DNA from: Paramicrobacterium sp051513965
GTDB lineage: Bacteria > Actinomycetota > Actinomycetes > Actinomycetales > Microbacteriaceae
Direction: 5' to 3'
Length of the DNA stretch: 64,000 nucleotides
NCBI RefSeq assembly: GCF_051513965.1
Contig: NZ_CP195847.1
Coordinates: 1,922,001-1,986,000 of the forward strand
Part shown: one piece after another, positions 52,177-60,443 of the stretch
How positions within the stretch are numbered: the stretch's first letter is position 1
Layout of the letters: each line of letters starts with the position of its first letter
Translations under genes and position numbers: made by a program
The notes under the pieces: generated by a model
What the model was told of the DNA's origin: nothing
Databases searched by the model: none
What the model saw: only the letters and a program-made list of their open reading frames with translations

Positions 52177-52855
52177 GGCCCTCAGCACCCCGCACGCGTC
52201 GCTTGAGACCCGCGTTGTACGTGGCGACGGCGACGGCGAAGCCGATGAAGACGAGCCCGCCGCTGATCGCGAGGAACAGGTAGTTGCCCGGCGTTCCGAA
52301 GTACGGCGCGACGGCGGCGATGATGACGAGCCAGATGCCGATGCCGAGCGCTGACTTCATCCGCCAAACGGCTGCGGTGACGGCCATCATGACGCCGGTC
52401 ATGAGCACGAAGCCCGACGAAAAGTAGAACTGGGTGATCGTCTCGCTCATCCCCTGCGACATGAGTGCCATACCGAAGAGCCACACGCCAATCATGGAAA
52501 TTGACCACGTGCACCCGTAGGCAGCGCCGGCGAAGGCATCCTCCTTGGTCGTCCGCACGCCCCGCCCGGTGCGGATGCCCGCGGTCACTGACACGATGAC
52601 GGCGATGCCGACAACGACGCCGAGCGTTATGAAGCCTGCCGCCCGTGGAATTGCGAAGGCCGGTTTCAGCCCGTCGATGAGCCAGACGGCGAGAAAGCCG
52701 ATGGTCCAGGCCACGCCCCACGTCGCTGTGACGATCCACGCGATGCTCGAGAACTGCGAGGCGACGCTCTTCTGCTGGTCTTGAACCAGACGCAACATCG
52801 CCGCCGGGTCGAGAGCGCGTTCGTCGTCGCGTGGAGTCTCATCGTTCATGTTCAT
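52169..52855 (-). CDS. Multi-helix membrane protein of an ABC-2 operon
   Basis: A 228-residue protein with a hydrophilic N-terminus (about 1-35, including a short RLVQDQQKSVASQFSS helix) and about six membrane helices (IAWIVTATWGVAWTIGFLAVWL, AAGFITLGVVVGIAVIVSVTAG and others). It is the first gene of the exporter operon, overlapping the regulator. No enzymatic motif is seen; similar proteins accompany this regulator type in actinobacteria, perhaps as a sensor or accessory subunit (inference). Two in-frame ATGs (52855, 52849) compete for the start. Confidence 0.75.
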   Translation of the reverse strand: MNMNDETPRDDERALDPAAMLRLVQDQQKSVASQFSSIAWIVTATWGVAWTIGFLAVWLIDGLKPAFAIPRAAGFITLGVVVGIAVIVSVTAGIRTGRGVRTTKEDAFAGAAYGCTWSISMIGVWLFGMALMSQGMSETITQFYFSSGFVLMTGVMMAVTAAVWRMKSALGIGIWLVIIAAVAPYFGTPGNYLFLAISGGLVFIGFAVAVATYNAGLKRRVRGAEGRG

Positions 52856-52859
52856 AGTT

Positions 52860-52883
52860 ACTTTGTAACACAAAGTACTTTGT
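52860..52883 (-). promoter_or_regulatory. Palindromic operator upstream of the ABC-2 operon
   Basis: ACAAAGTACTTTGT (52870-52883) is a perfect 14-bp palindrome. A third half-site, ACTTTGT (52860-52866), lies next to it, three bases away and inverted. It sits immediately upstream of the first gene of the operon, so the encoded winged-helix regulator probably autoregulates here. Confidence 0.7.
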
Positions 52884-52908
52884 CTAATCAAGAGATCTGC
52901 GGGTGCCT

Positions 52909-52947
52909 CAGAGAGAAGGCCCGGCGCAAAACCGGGCCTTCTCTCTG
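52909..52947 (-). terminator. Terminator after pncA
   Basis: A 16-bp stem (CAGAGAGAAGGCCCGG / CCGGGCCTTCTCTCTG) with loop CGCAAAA lies 24 bases downstream of the pncA stop on its strand and insulates the ABC-2 operon from the pncA transcript. Confidence 0.85.
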
Positions 52948-52970
52948 CAGTCTCGCGAGGTCGGAGCGAC

Positions 52971-53570
52971 CTACTCGGCCGACACCTCGCCCGATGTCGT
53001 GAGCGTCGCACCGTGAACCCCCATCTCGTTCAGCGCCGCGACGCTCGTCTCCTCCGCGACTCCCGCGACGAGGTCGGTCAGCACTGTCACGTGCATGCCG
53101 GAGTCGATGGCGTCGAGCACCGAGGCGCGAACACAGTAATCGGTGGCGATGCCGACGGCGTCGATCTCGGTCACCCCAGCCTCGGTGAGCGCTTCGAGCA
53201 GCGTGCGGCCGTCGTCGGTGGTGCCCTCGAACGCGGAGTAGGCGGGAACGCCTTGACCCTTGCGAATGTGCGTATTCACGGTCGAGGTGTCGAAGGCAGG
53301 ATGGTACTCGGCGCCTGGGGTGTCGGCCACGCAGTGCACAGGCCAGGTGGTGACGAAGTCGGGTTCGTCGCTGTCCGGTGCGAAGTGCCCGCCATTGTCA
53401 TCGGTCGCGTTGTGCCAGTCGCGCGAGGCCACGATCGTGTCGTAGCGTCCCGGCGCGACGGAGAGCCATCGCGTGACGTTCCGAGCGACGTCCGCGCCGC
53501 CCTGCACGCCGAGCGCCCCGCCCTCGGTGAAGTCGTTCTGCACATCGATGATCATCAGTGCCCGTGCCAC
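52971..53570 (-). CDS. pncA: Nicotinamidase / pyrazinamidase
   Basis: A 199-residue isochorismatase-fold amidase that converts nicotinamide to nicotinate for NAD salvage. The catalytic triad is D9 (MIIDVQNDF), the lysine in IRKGQG and the cysteine in GIATDYCVRAS. The metal site is indicated by SRDWHN and GGHFAP. The GTG at 53570 has GGAGG four bases upstream, which decides the start. It lies ten bases after dacB and is the last gene of a long leftward run that begins with copA. Confidence 0.95.
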   Translation of the reverse strand: MARALMIIDVQNDFTEGGALGVQGGADVARNVTRWLSVAPGRYDTIVASRDWHNATDDNGGHFAPDSDEPDFVTTWPVHCVADTPGAEYHPAFDTSTVNTHIRKGQGVPAYSAFEGTTDDGRTLLEALTEAGVTEIDAVGIATDYCVRASVLDAIDSGMHVTVLTDLVAGVAEETSVAALNEMGVHGATLTTSGEVSAE

Positions 53571-53580
53571 AGTGCCTCCA

Positions 53581-54987
53581 TCAGGTGTTCGACAGGTCGT
53601 TGCCACAACGGTAGAACGCCGCGGCCAAGACGTCGACCGCGTGCGACGTAACATGCGGAATCGGCGGGTCCCCGAGTGCGTAGATCGAGAAGACGAGCGT
53701 CGTGCCGTCCTTCGCATCGATGACGCCCGAGAGCGTGTACGCGCTCTGAATCCAGCCGGTCTTCGCGCGGATGTGACCCACGGCATCGGCGGCGTCTCCG
53801 TAGAATCGGCTGTCGTAGCGCAGAGTTCCGGTCTCCCCCGCGACCGGCAGGCCCGTGAGGAGCGCAGGCATGTCGATGTCGCCCTCGACGACATCGCGCA
53901 GCAGCCGGGTGAAGTAGACGTTGGGCACCGCGTTGTCTGCGCTCAGTCCGGAGCCATCGACGATCGTGAGGTCGTCAGTGGGGATGCCGAGAGGCTCAAG
54001 AGCTGCCGTAAGACCGGCATCGAGCGCCTCGAACGTATTGCCGGTGCCCTCCTCGATCGCGACGAGACGTGCGAGAGTCTCGGCGATCATGTTGTCGCTG
54101 TACAGCAACATGTACTCGACGAGGCTCGACAGCGGCGCGGACGAGACGTGCGCGAGCTCCTCGGCATCCTCGGGAGCGGTTCCGACCTCAGTCGTCGCGC
54201 CCGGGAAGTACGTGGCGAATGCATCTCCGGCCCGATCGATCGGGTCGTCTCCGCGCGGCGAGTACTCGTTCGTCGGATAGAACCGATCGGCATCCACCTG
54301 CAGTGCCGTCACATGCGACTGGTATCCCTCGCGCATGCCCTTGGTGTCCCATGCGGGCAGCCAGGTCTCACCGCCGAACAGGCTGCTGTCGAGCACGATG
54401 CGCGAGATGGGCTCGGTGTGCCCCGCATCCGACCACGCCTTCTTCGTGCGCTTCGCCAGCTCGTCAAGGTGCGCGGCGCCCTCGTACACGGACTCCTGTC
54501 CGGTGGGCAGCCGCGTGAGCGTCATGTCTCCGGAGCCGACGAGCACGATCGTTCCCGGCTCGCTGCCCTCGACCACGGGCGTGTCGATGCGGTGGTCCGC
54601 GCCGAAGGTCTCCAGCGCCGCAGCACCCGTGATGAGCTTCAGGTTGCTGGCCGTGCGTGCCGGCTTGGTCGAGTTGCGGTCGTAGAGCACTTCACCCGTC
54701 TCGGCGTTGACGACTCGAGCCTGCAGCGTGTGCAGAAGCGGGTCGGATGCCTGTTCGGCGACCGAACACTGGCGGATGCCGCTCGCGGGAACCGGCTCGT
54801 CGGCGACGGGCCGCGGGTCGACCGTGGGGGTGGGCGTCGGCGTCGCCGTGACGGTGCCCGCGGCACTCGGAGCGGTTGTCGCCGCACCCGCGGCGACGGC
54901 GCCCGTGCCGAGCAGCGCCCCGACCACGACGATCGTCGCCCAGAGCAGACGAGGGCGTGACGAAGGCGTGGCGGAGCGGCGAGACAT
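53581..54987 (-). CDS. dacB: D-alanyl-D-alanine carboxypeptidase/endopeptidase (PBP4 type)
   Basis: A 468-residue class C penicillin-binding protein that trims or cleaves peptidoglycan cross-links outside the membrane. It has an N-terminal signal/anchor helix (about 14-35), a Thr/Pro-rich linker, and a penicillin-binding domain with SxxK as S114-N-L-K117, SxN in LYSDNMIAETLARL and KTG in RAKTGWIQSAYTLSG. The length and the insert after SxxK are typical of DacB/PBP4. The ATG at 54987 is used; a GTG directly before it is possible. Confidence 0.93.
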   Translation of the reverse strand: MSRRSATPSSRPRLLWATIVVVGALLGTGAVAAGAATTAPSAAGTVTATPTPTPTVDPRPVADEPVPASGIRQCSVAEQASDPLLHTLQARVVNAETGEVLYDRNSTKPARTASNLKLITGAAALETFGADHRIDTPVVEGSEPGTIVLVGSGDMTLTRLPTGQESVYEGAAHLDELAKRTKKAWSDAGHTEPISRIVLDSSLFGGETWLPAWDTKGMREGYQSHVTALQVDADRFYPTNEYSPRGDDPIDRAGDAFATYFPGATTEVGTAPEDAEELAHVSSAPLSSLVEYMLLYSDNMIAETLARLVAIEEGTGNTFEALDAGLTAALEPLGIPTDDLTIVDGSGLSADNAVPNVYFTRLLRDVVEGDIDMPALLTGLPVAGETGTLRYDSRFYGDAADAVGHIRAKTGWIQSAYTLSGVIDAKDGTTLVFSIYALGDPPIPHVTSHAVDVLAAAFYRCGNDLSNT

Positions 54988-55012
54988 CACAGAGATGATA
55001 CCGCCAGACTGC

Positions 55013-56005
55013 TCAGAGCTCGCTGGGGTACACCACTCCGATCTGGCGCCTGATCTCGTCGAGCACGCCCATGATCGCGACGGACTCCTCGGGTGGGAGG
55101 ATGCTTCCCGAGAGCTGTTCGGCGGCCACGAGGCGCTCCAGCTCGAGCGCCTGATAGTGCATGCCGCGACCAGTGACGTCTGCGGCGAACTCCTCGAGAA
55201 TCTCCTCGTCGGAGGAGACCACGCGGAACGTCGTCGGGGTGTACCAGACCCGGTCGATATCGATGCGGGCGCGCGTGCCGATGATGCTCGCCGTGTTCGG
55301 GCCGGCACCGCGGATCGAACTGAACGTCGACGCCATGCGGCCGTCGTCGTAGTTCAGAACGGCCTGCACCTGTTCGTCGACGCCGGTCTCGCCCAGCTGC
55401 GCCCTGGCGTCGACGGAATCCGGCAGCCCCAGCACGTCGATCGCGAACGACACAGGGTAGATGCCAAGGTCGAGCAGCGCGCCGCCGCCGAGCGCCGGAT
55501 TGTTGATGCGGTGCTCGGGTTCGAAGTCGAGCAGCTGCGTGTGATCGGCGAGGACCGTGACAACATCGCCGAGAACCCCCTCGTCGAGGATCTCGCGGAT
55601 CCGGCGCATGTGCGGGAGGAAGCGCGTCCACATCGCCTCGAGCACCACGCGACCGCGGCGCTCCGCGAGGTCGGCCACCTCGCGGGCTTCGTCCTCGTTG
55701 AGCGTGAACGCCTTCTCGACGAGCACGTGCTTACCGGCATCCAGTGCGAGCTTCGCATGCCCCGCGTGCATCGCGTGCGGCGAGGCGACGTAGACGACAT
55801 CCACGTCGGGATCGGTGACGAGACCCTCATAGCTTCCGTGTGCACGCGGGATCTCGAAGGCGTCGGCGAAAGCCTGAGCGCGCTCGAGCTGGCGGGAGCC
55901 GACCGCGGTGACGGTGAACCCGTTCAGAACGAGGTCGTTGGTGAAGGCGCGTGCGATTCCGCCGGGTCCGAGAATTCCCCAGCGCAGGGCGTGAGTGGTC
56001 GTCAT
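55013..56005 (-). CDS. Gfo/Idh/MocA-family NAD(P)-dependent oxidoreductase
   Basis: A 330-residue sugar or cyclitol dehydrogenase-like protein. The Rossmann N-terminus has GILGPGGIARAFTNDL and VVYVASPHAMHAGHAKLALDAGK, then VLVEKAFTLN where the catalytic lysine of the EKP motif is kept but Pro is replaced by Ala. The C-terminal part carries LLDLGIYPVSFAIDVLG, where the active-site Asp/His region lies. The substrate is unknown. It lies nine bases after an aldose-epimerase gene, so the pair may handle the same sugar. Confidence 0.88.
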   Translation of the reverse strand: MTTTHALRWGILGPGGIARAFTNDLVLNGFTVTAVGSRQLERAQAFADAFEIPRAHGSYEGLVTDPDVDVVYVASPHAMHAGHAKLALDAGKHVLVEKAFTLNEDEAREVADLAERRGRVVLEAMWTRFLPHMRRIREILDEGVLGDVVTVLADHTQLLDFEPEHRINNPALGGGALLDLGIYPVSFAIDVLGLPDSVDARAQLGETGVDEQVQAVLNYDDGRMASTFSSIRGAGPNTASIIGTRARIDIDRVWYTPTTFRVVSSDEEILEEFAADVTGRGMHYQALELERLVAAEQLSGSILPPEESVAIMGVLDEIRRQIGVVYPSEL

Positions 56006-56014
56006 GACCTCAGC

Positions 56015-56938
56015 TTATGGCGTCGCGCGGTACTCCACGCCCCACGTGACGCTCCACCTCTCTCCTGGCGCGAGCCAGGTGAGTCCGTCGCCGCTGTTGA
56101 AGGCGTTCGCCGGCATGGTCATCGGCTCGATGGCGAGCGACCGTGTACCGTCATCGCGGATGCGGTCGGAGGTGTAGAACTGCGCCCACGCGAAGTGCTC
56201 GTCTCCCCACACGGTGACCGCGCGCCCGTCGTCGGCGGCGAGGCGGTGCTCGTATCTGCCCGCGTCCGAGCGCGTCATGTCGGTGTAGGCGTCGTCGAGC
56301 GAGAGGTCCGCAACGCGATGCCCGGCCCGCAGATCTTTGCTCGCCGGCACGGGCGCCGTACCCGTGGGGTTCATGCGCTCGTCGACCTCGATCACCGTGT
56401 CTCCCGTGCTCGTGACCGTGAGCTCGTCGGTGTCCACCTCGCCGATGCGGTAGTAGCCGTGCGTGCCCACGCCGATCGGCGCCGCCTCGGTTCCGTGGTT
56501 GACGAGCGTGTGCGTCACCTCGAGGCCGCTGTCGGTCAGCTCGAAGGCGATGCTCGTCGCGAGGCTGAACGGGTAGCCACGCTGAGGGTGGATGTCAGCA
56601 GTCAGAACGACCCGCGACGAGCCGCTCTCGCCTAGCCGATAGGCCTGGCTCCGCAGCAGGCCGTGGCTCGCGTTGTGGAACTTCGGCTCGGTCAGATCGA
56701 GCTGCTGCACGGTGTCGCCCAGCGTCCAGCGTCCGTCACGCACGCGATTCGGCCATGGCACGAGCATCCCGCCCTGTGTCGAGCGGGGCGCCCCGCTCTC
56801 GGGAAACGTCTCGATCACCTGCACTCCGTCGAGCACGAGCTCGCGGAGTGTGGCGCCGACTTCGGTGACGGTGCACCTGCTCGAGCCGCGCGTGATCGTG
56901 AACTGCTCGCCGGTCGGATTCCAGACTTCGTCGCTCAT
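56015..56938 (-). CDS. Aldose 1-epimerase family protein
   Basis: A 307-residue beta-sandwich enzyme of the galactose-mutarotase superfamily. Visible signatures are VPWPNRVRDGRW (substrate arginine), NASHGLLRSQAYRL (first catalytic His), PIGVGTHGYYRIGEVD (second His) and LAIEPMTMPANAFNSGDGL (the catalytic glutamate). It interconverts anomers of an aldose, possibly a phosphosugar or host polysaccharide sugar. It is 30 bases after copA and nine before the Gfo/Idh gene on the same strand. Confidence 0.88.
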   Translation of the reverse strand: MSDEVWNPTGEQFTITRGSSRCTVTEVGATLRELVLDGVQVIETFPESGAPRSTQGGMLVPWPNRVRDGRWTLGDTVQQLDLTEPKFHNASHGLLRSQAYRLGESGSSRVVLTADIHPQRGYPFSLATSIAFELTDSGLEVTHTLVNHGTEAAPIGVGTHGYYRIGEVDTDELTVTSTGDTVIEVDERMNPTGTAPVPASKDLRAGHRVADLSLDDAYTDMTRSDAGRYEHRLAADDGRAVTVWGDEHFAWAQFYTSDRIRDDGTRSLAIEPMTMPANAFNSGDGLTWLAPGERWSVTWGVEYRATP

Positions 56939-56968
56939 GCGGCCCAGTCTAGGGGCGCAGCTCTCCGC

Positions 56969-59200
56969 TCACTTCGATGCACGGAACCTTCGGAGCCGCA
57001 GGCTGTTGCCGACGACGAACACGCTGGAGAACGCCATCGCGGCACCCGCGAGCATGGGAGCGAGGAAGCCGAATGCGGCGAGCGGGATCGCCGCGACGTT
57101 GTAGGCGAACGCCCAGAACAGGTTGCCCTTGATCGTGCTCAGGGTGCGGCGCGACAGGCGAATCGCATCGGCGGCGCTCTGCAGGTCCCCACGAACGAGC
57201 GTGATGTCTGCGGCCTCGATCGCGACGTCTGTTCCCGTGCCCATCGCGAGACCCAGGTCGGCCTGCGCGAGGGCTGCGGCGTCGTTCACACCGTCGCCGA
57301 CCATCGCGACGACGCGGCCGCGCTCCTGCAGCTGACGCACGACGTCGACCTTGTCGCTCGGCATGACCTCGGCTCGGACTTCGCGGATGCCGACTTCGGC
57401 GGCGATCTTCTCTGCGACCGCCCGGTTGTCTCCCGTGAGCAGCACCGTGTCGAGTCCGAGCGCACCCAGACGCGCCACTGCTGCGGCACTCGTCGGCTTC
57501 AGCTCGTCCGCAATCACGATTGCGCCGCGCACGGCGCCGTCCCAACCGACCGTCACAATGGTGCTTCCCGTCGCCTCAGCGGAGCGCTTCGCGACAGAGA
57601 CCGCGTCGCTGCTCGCGAACCCGAGCGTCTCGAAGAGGCTGTCACGCCCGACCGCGACATCGCGCCCCTCCACGACGCCACGGACGCCGAGTCCCTCGTG
57701 GGAGGCGAAGCCGGTCACGTCGGGGACGCTGCCCGCGGCGCGCACGATCGCTCGTGCGATCGGGTGTTCTGATCCGTTCTCCACGGCGGCGGCGATGCGC
57801 AGCAGCTCGTCGCGGCTGACGCCCTCGGCGACGACGGCATCCGCCACCGCCATGACACCGGAGGTCACGGTGCCGGTCTTGTCGAGCACGACGGTGTCGA
57901 CACAACGGGCCGACTCGAGAACCTCGGGCCCCTTGATCAGGATGCCCAGCTGTGCACCGCGGCCGGTGCCCACGAGCAGCGCGGTCGGAGTCGCGAGTCC
58001 CAGTGCGCACGGACACGCGATGATCAGCACGGCCACGGCCGCGGTGAACGCGGCGGCAGCGCCCTGCCCTGCGACGAACCAACCGGCGAGCGTGACGATC
58101 GCGATGACGAGCACGATCGGCACGAAAACACTCGAGACGCGGTCTGCGAGCCGCTGCACCTCGGCCTTGCCCGACTGCGCCTCTTCGACGAGCTTCGCCA
58201 TCTGCGCGAGCTGCGTGTCATCGCCCACACGCGCGGCGCGCACGATCAGACGACCGGAGGTGTTGATGGTCGCTCCCGTGACGGCATCCCCTTCGCCCAC
58301 CTCGACGGGAACGGACTCGCCCGTGAGCATCGACTCGTCGATCGCGGAGCTGCCGGACACAATCACGCCGTCCGTCGCGATCTTCTCGCCGGGGCGAACG
58401 ATGAACTCGTCCCCCACCGCCAGGTCGGAGATCGGGATGCGTCCCTCCACACCATCGCGAACGATCGACACCTCTTTGGCACCCATATCGAGAAGGGCTC
58501 GCAGAGCTGCACCGGCGCGGCGCTTCGAACGCTTCTCGGCGTAGCGCCCCGCGAGAAGAAACATCGTGACCCCCGCGGCGACCTCGAGGTAGATGTTGCC
58601 GGCCGCATCGCTGCGCGTGATGGCTAACGAGAACTCGTGGGTCATGCCGGGAATGCCCGCCGTGCCGAAGAAGAGCGCCCAGAGCGACCAGGCGAAGGCC
58701 GCGAGAGTTCCCATCGAGACGAGGGTGTCCATCGTCGCGGCGCCGTGCCGCAGGTTGATGGCCGCGGCCCGGTGGAACGGCCACCCGGCCCACACGACGA
58801 CGGGGGCCGTGAGGGCAAGTGACGCCCACTGCCAGTACGTGAACTGCAGCGCGGGAATCATCGAGATGAGAATGACGGGAACCGAGAGCACGATCGAGCC
58901 GATCAGCCGCTGCCGCAGGGCGATGAGCTCGTGGTCAGGAGCCTCCCCGGCATCCTCTGCCTCGGGCTCGGGAGCGGGAAGCTCGGCGCCGTAGCCGGTC
59001 TTCTCGATCTGCTCGATCAGCAGCTGAGGGTCATACCCGTCCGGAACGGTGACGCGCGCCTTCTCGGTGGCGTAGTTGACGCTCGCTTCGACGCCGTCGA
59101 GCCGGTTCAGCTTCTTCTCGATGCGCATCGCACACGACGCGCAGGTCATGCCCGAGACGTCGAGATCGATCGTGCTCTGCTGTGCCGCTGGTGAGGTCAC
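56969..59200 (-). CDS. copA: Copper-exporting P1B-type ATPase
   Basis: A 743-residue heavy-metal ATPase. One N-terminal metal-binding domain has C20-x-x-C23 in GMTCASCAMRIEKKLN. Eight membrane helices follow, including the CPC metal channel (ACPCALGLATP near residue 396). The actuator motif is TGES, the phosphorylated aspartate is in DKTGT (near 437), the nucleotide site is in the SEHPIARAIV region, and GDGVNDAAALAQADLG is the hinge. CPC together with the CASC domain indicates Cu(I) export. A CsoR-type operator lies about 50 bases upstream, so the gene should be copper-induced. No csoR or copZ is in the window. Confidence 0.95.
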   Translation of the reverse strand: MTSPAAQQSTIDLDVSGMTCASCAMRIEKKLNRLDGVEASVNYATEKARVTVPDGYDPQLLIEQIEKTGYGAELPAPEPEAEDAGEAPDHELIALRQRLIGSIVLSVPVILISMIPALQFTYWQWASLALTAPVVVWAGWPFHRAAAINLRHGAATMDTLVSMGTLAAFAWSLWALFFGTAGIPGMTHEFSLAITRSDAAGNIYLEVAAGVTMFLLAGRYAEKRSKRRAGAALRALLDMGAKEVSIVRDGVEGRIPISDLAVGDEFIVRPGEKIATDGVIVSGSSAIDESMLTGESVPVEVGEGDAVTGATINTSGRLIVRAARVGDDTQLAQMAKLVEEAQSGKAEVQRLADRVSSVFVPIVLVIAIVTLAGWFVAGQGAAAAFTAAVAVLIIACPCALGLATPTALLVGTGRGAQLGILIKGPEVLESARCVDTVVLDKTGTVTSGVMAVADAVVAEGVSRDELLRIAAAVENGSEHPIARAIVRAAGSVPDVTGFASHEGLGVRGVVEGRDVAVGRDSLFETLGFASSDAVSVAKRSAEATGSTIVTVGWDGAVRGAIVIADELKPTSAAAVARLGALGLDTVLLTGDNRAVAEKIAAEVGIREVRAEVMPSDKVDVVRQLQERGRVVAMVGDGVNDAAALAQADLGLAMGTGTDVAIEAADITLVRGDLQSAADAIRLSRRTLSTIKGNLFWAFAYNVAAIPLAAFGFLAPMLAGAAMAFSSVFVVGNSLRLRRFRASK

Positions 59201-59252
59201 GGTCCCTTCTTTCCTGTCATTCGGATGCTACGGCATTCCATCGTCGTTACCC

Positions 59253-59269
59253 ATACCCCCTAAGGGTAT
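59253..59269 (-). promoter_or_regulatory. CsoR-type copper operator upstream of copA
   Basis: ATACCC, five bases (CCTAA), GGGTAT is an inverted repeat closely matching the operators of CsoR copper-sensing repressors (TACCC...GGGTA). It lies 53 bases before the copA start. Confidence 0.8.
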
Positions 59270-59336
59270 ATCAGAAATGAGGGTGATGCACCGAGAAGCC
59301 GAACCACAGTGGGCCGCACCACACCGTCACAGCACG

Positions 59337-59384
59337 CAAAAAGCGGGGCCGATCAGCTATTTCTAACTGATCGGCCCCGCTTTT
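59337..59384 (-). terminator. Rho-independent terminator of tRNA-Thr(CGU)
   Basis: An 18-bp stem (AAAAGCGGGGCCGATCAG / CTGATCGGCCCCGCTTTT) with a ten-base loop. Read on the minus strand it ends in a run of T, and it begins eight bases after the tRNA 3' end. Confidence 0.9.
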
Positions 59385-59391
59385 CGATCTG

Positions 59392-59464
59392 AGCCGCCTG
59401 TCGGAATCGAACCGACGACCTATTCATTACGAGTGAATCGCTCTGCCGACTGAGCTAAGGCGGC
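59392..59464 (-). tRNA. tRNA-Thr (anticodon CGU)
   Basis: A 73-nt cloverleaf: acceptor GCCGCCT/AGGCGGC, D-arm GCTCAGTCGGCAGAGC, anticodon stem ATTCA/TGAAT with loop CTCGTAA (anticodon CGT), T-arm GGTTCGATTCC. CCA is not encoded. Confidence 0.96.
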
Positions 59465-59537
59465 GTGACACACGTTTCAGGTGCGCACAGCTATCAATAA
59501 TACATGGTCTGCCGAGTGCTTTTGACCACTTTCGCGT

Positions 59538-60443
59538 TCAGGCGGCGCGTGCGCCGGAACTCCGCGCGCGCTCGGGCAGCACGATCACAACGATGCAGAG
59601 CGCGATGAGCCCCATGCCGATCCAACCGGCGAGTGTGAATATCTCCCCCACGACGACGACCGCGAGAATCGCCGCCACGACGGGCTCGGCGAGAGACACT
59701 GTGGTCGCCGTGCTCGACGCGACCCGCCAGAGCCCCGCCCCGAACAGCAGATATCCCGCGAACATCGGCACGAGCGCCATGTACACGGCCACACCTGCGT
59801 TGAGGGGCGAGTGCAGAATGGGTGCACCTGTCACGATCATGACGGGAACCAGCAGGATGCCGCCGAGGCCGAAAGCTCCGCCCATCGCCGCCGACCGGGA
59901 GACCCCGGCTCGCATCATGCGCGTCGCGGCGTAGGTGTAGCCCGCGTAGGTGGCTCCGGCAACGACGCCGAGAAGGATGCCGATGACCGGCGCGCTCCCC
60001 GGGGCATCCCCTCGTGTGGCGACGAGCAGGACCGCCCCGACGATGCCGAGCATCACTCCAAGCGCCCACCGCGACCGCAGGGGCGCTCGATCGATCACGC
60101 GCTCCAGCACGGCCGACACGATGGGAGCGGATCCGATCGACACGATGGTTCCGACGGCGACGCCTGCGAAGCGCATCGAGCTGTAGAACGCGAGCGGATA
60201 CACGGCCACCGCGAGGCCGCCGAGCAGAAGCACCCACCGGCACCGCCACAGGCCGACCCGCTCAGTGCGCAGCGCGCGTGCGGCCACCGCAGCCTGCAGC
60301 AGCCCGCCGATGCCCATGGCGAAAGACCCGACCGCGAGCGGCCCGACCTGAGGTGCGAAGCTCGCGGCTGTTCCCGTCGTCCCCCAGAGCACCGACGCTG
60401 CGAGAACGTACAGCACCCCCGCGGGCGACGAGGCTACGAGCAC
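59538..60443 (-). CDS. EamA-family (DMT) transporter
   Basis: A 301-residue membrane protein with ten helices in two EamA repeats (about 8-140 and 150-290). Examples are VLYVLAASVLWGTTGTAASFAP at the start, with the first-repeat signature, and YLLFGAGLWRVASSTATTVSLAEPVVAAILAVV in the second repeat, where the SLAEPV proline-containing segment is characteristic. Such proteins export amino acids or metabolites, but the substrate is unknown. It overlaps the upstream peptidase gene by ten bases. Confidence 0.9.
   Translation of the reverse strand: MLVASSPAGVLYVLAASVLWGTTGTAASFAPQVGPLAVGSFAMGIGGLLQAAVAARALRTERVGLWRCRWVLLLGGLAVAVYPLAFYSSMRFAGVAVGTIVSIGSAPIVSAVLERVIDRAPLRSRWALGVMLGIVGAVLLVATRGDAPGSAPVIGILLGVVAGATYAGYTYAATRMMRAGVSRSAAMGGAFGLGGILLVPVMIVTGAPILHSPLNAGVAVYMALVPMFAGYLLFGAGLWRVASSTATTVSLAEPVVAAILAVVVVGEIFTLAGWIGMGLIALCIVVIVLPERARSSGARAA

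Noticed and set aside
54707..56635. 642-codon open frame on the plus strand opposite dacB and the Gfo/Idh gene
   Set aside because: It spans two real genes on the other strand and has shadow-like composition.
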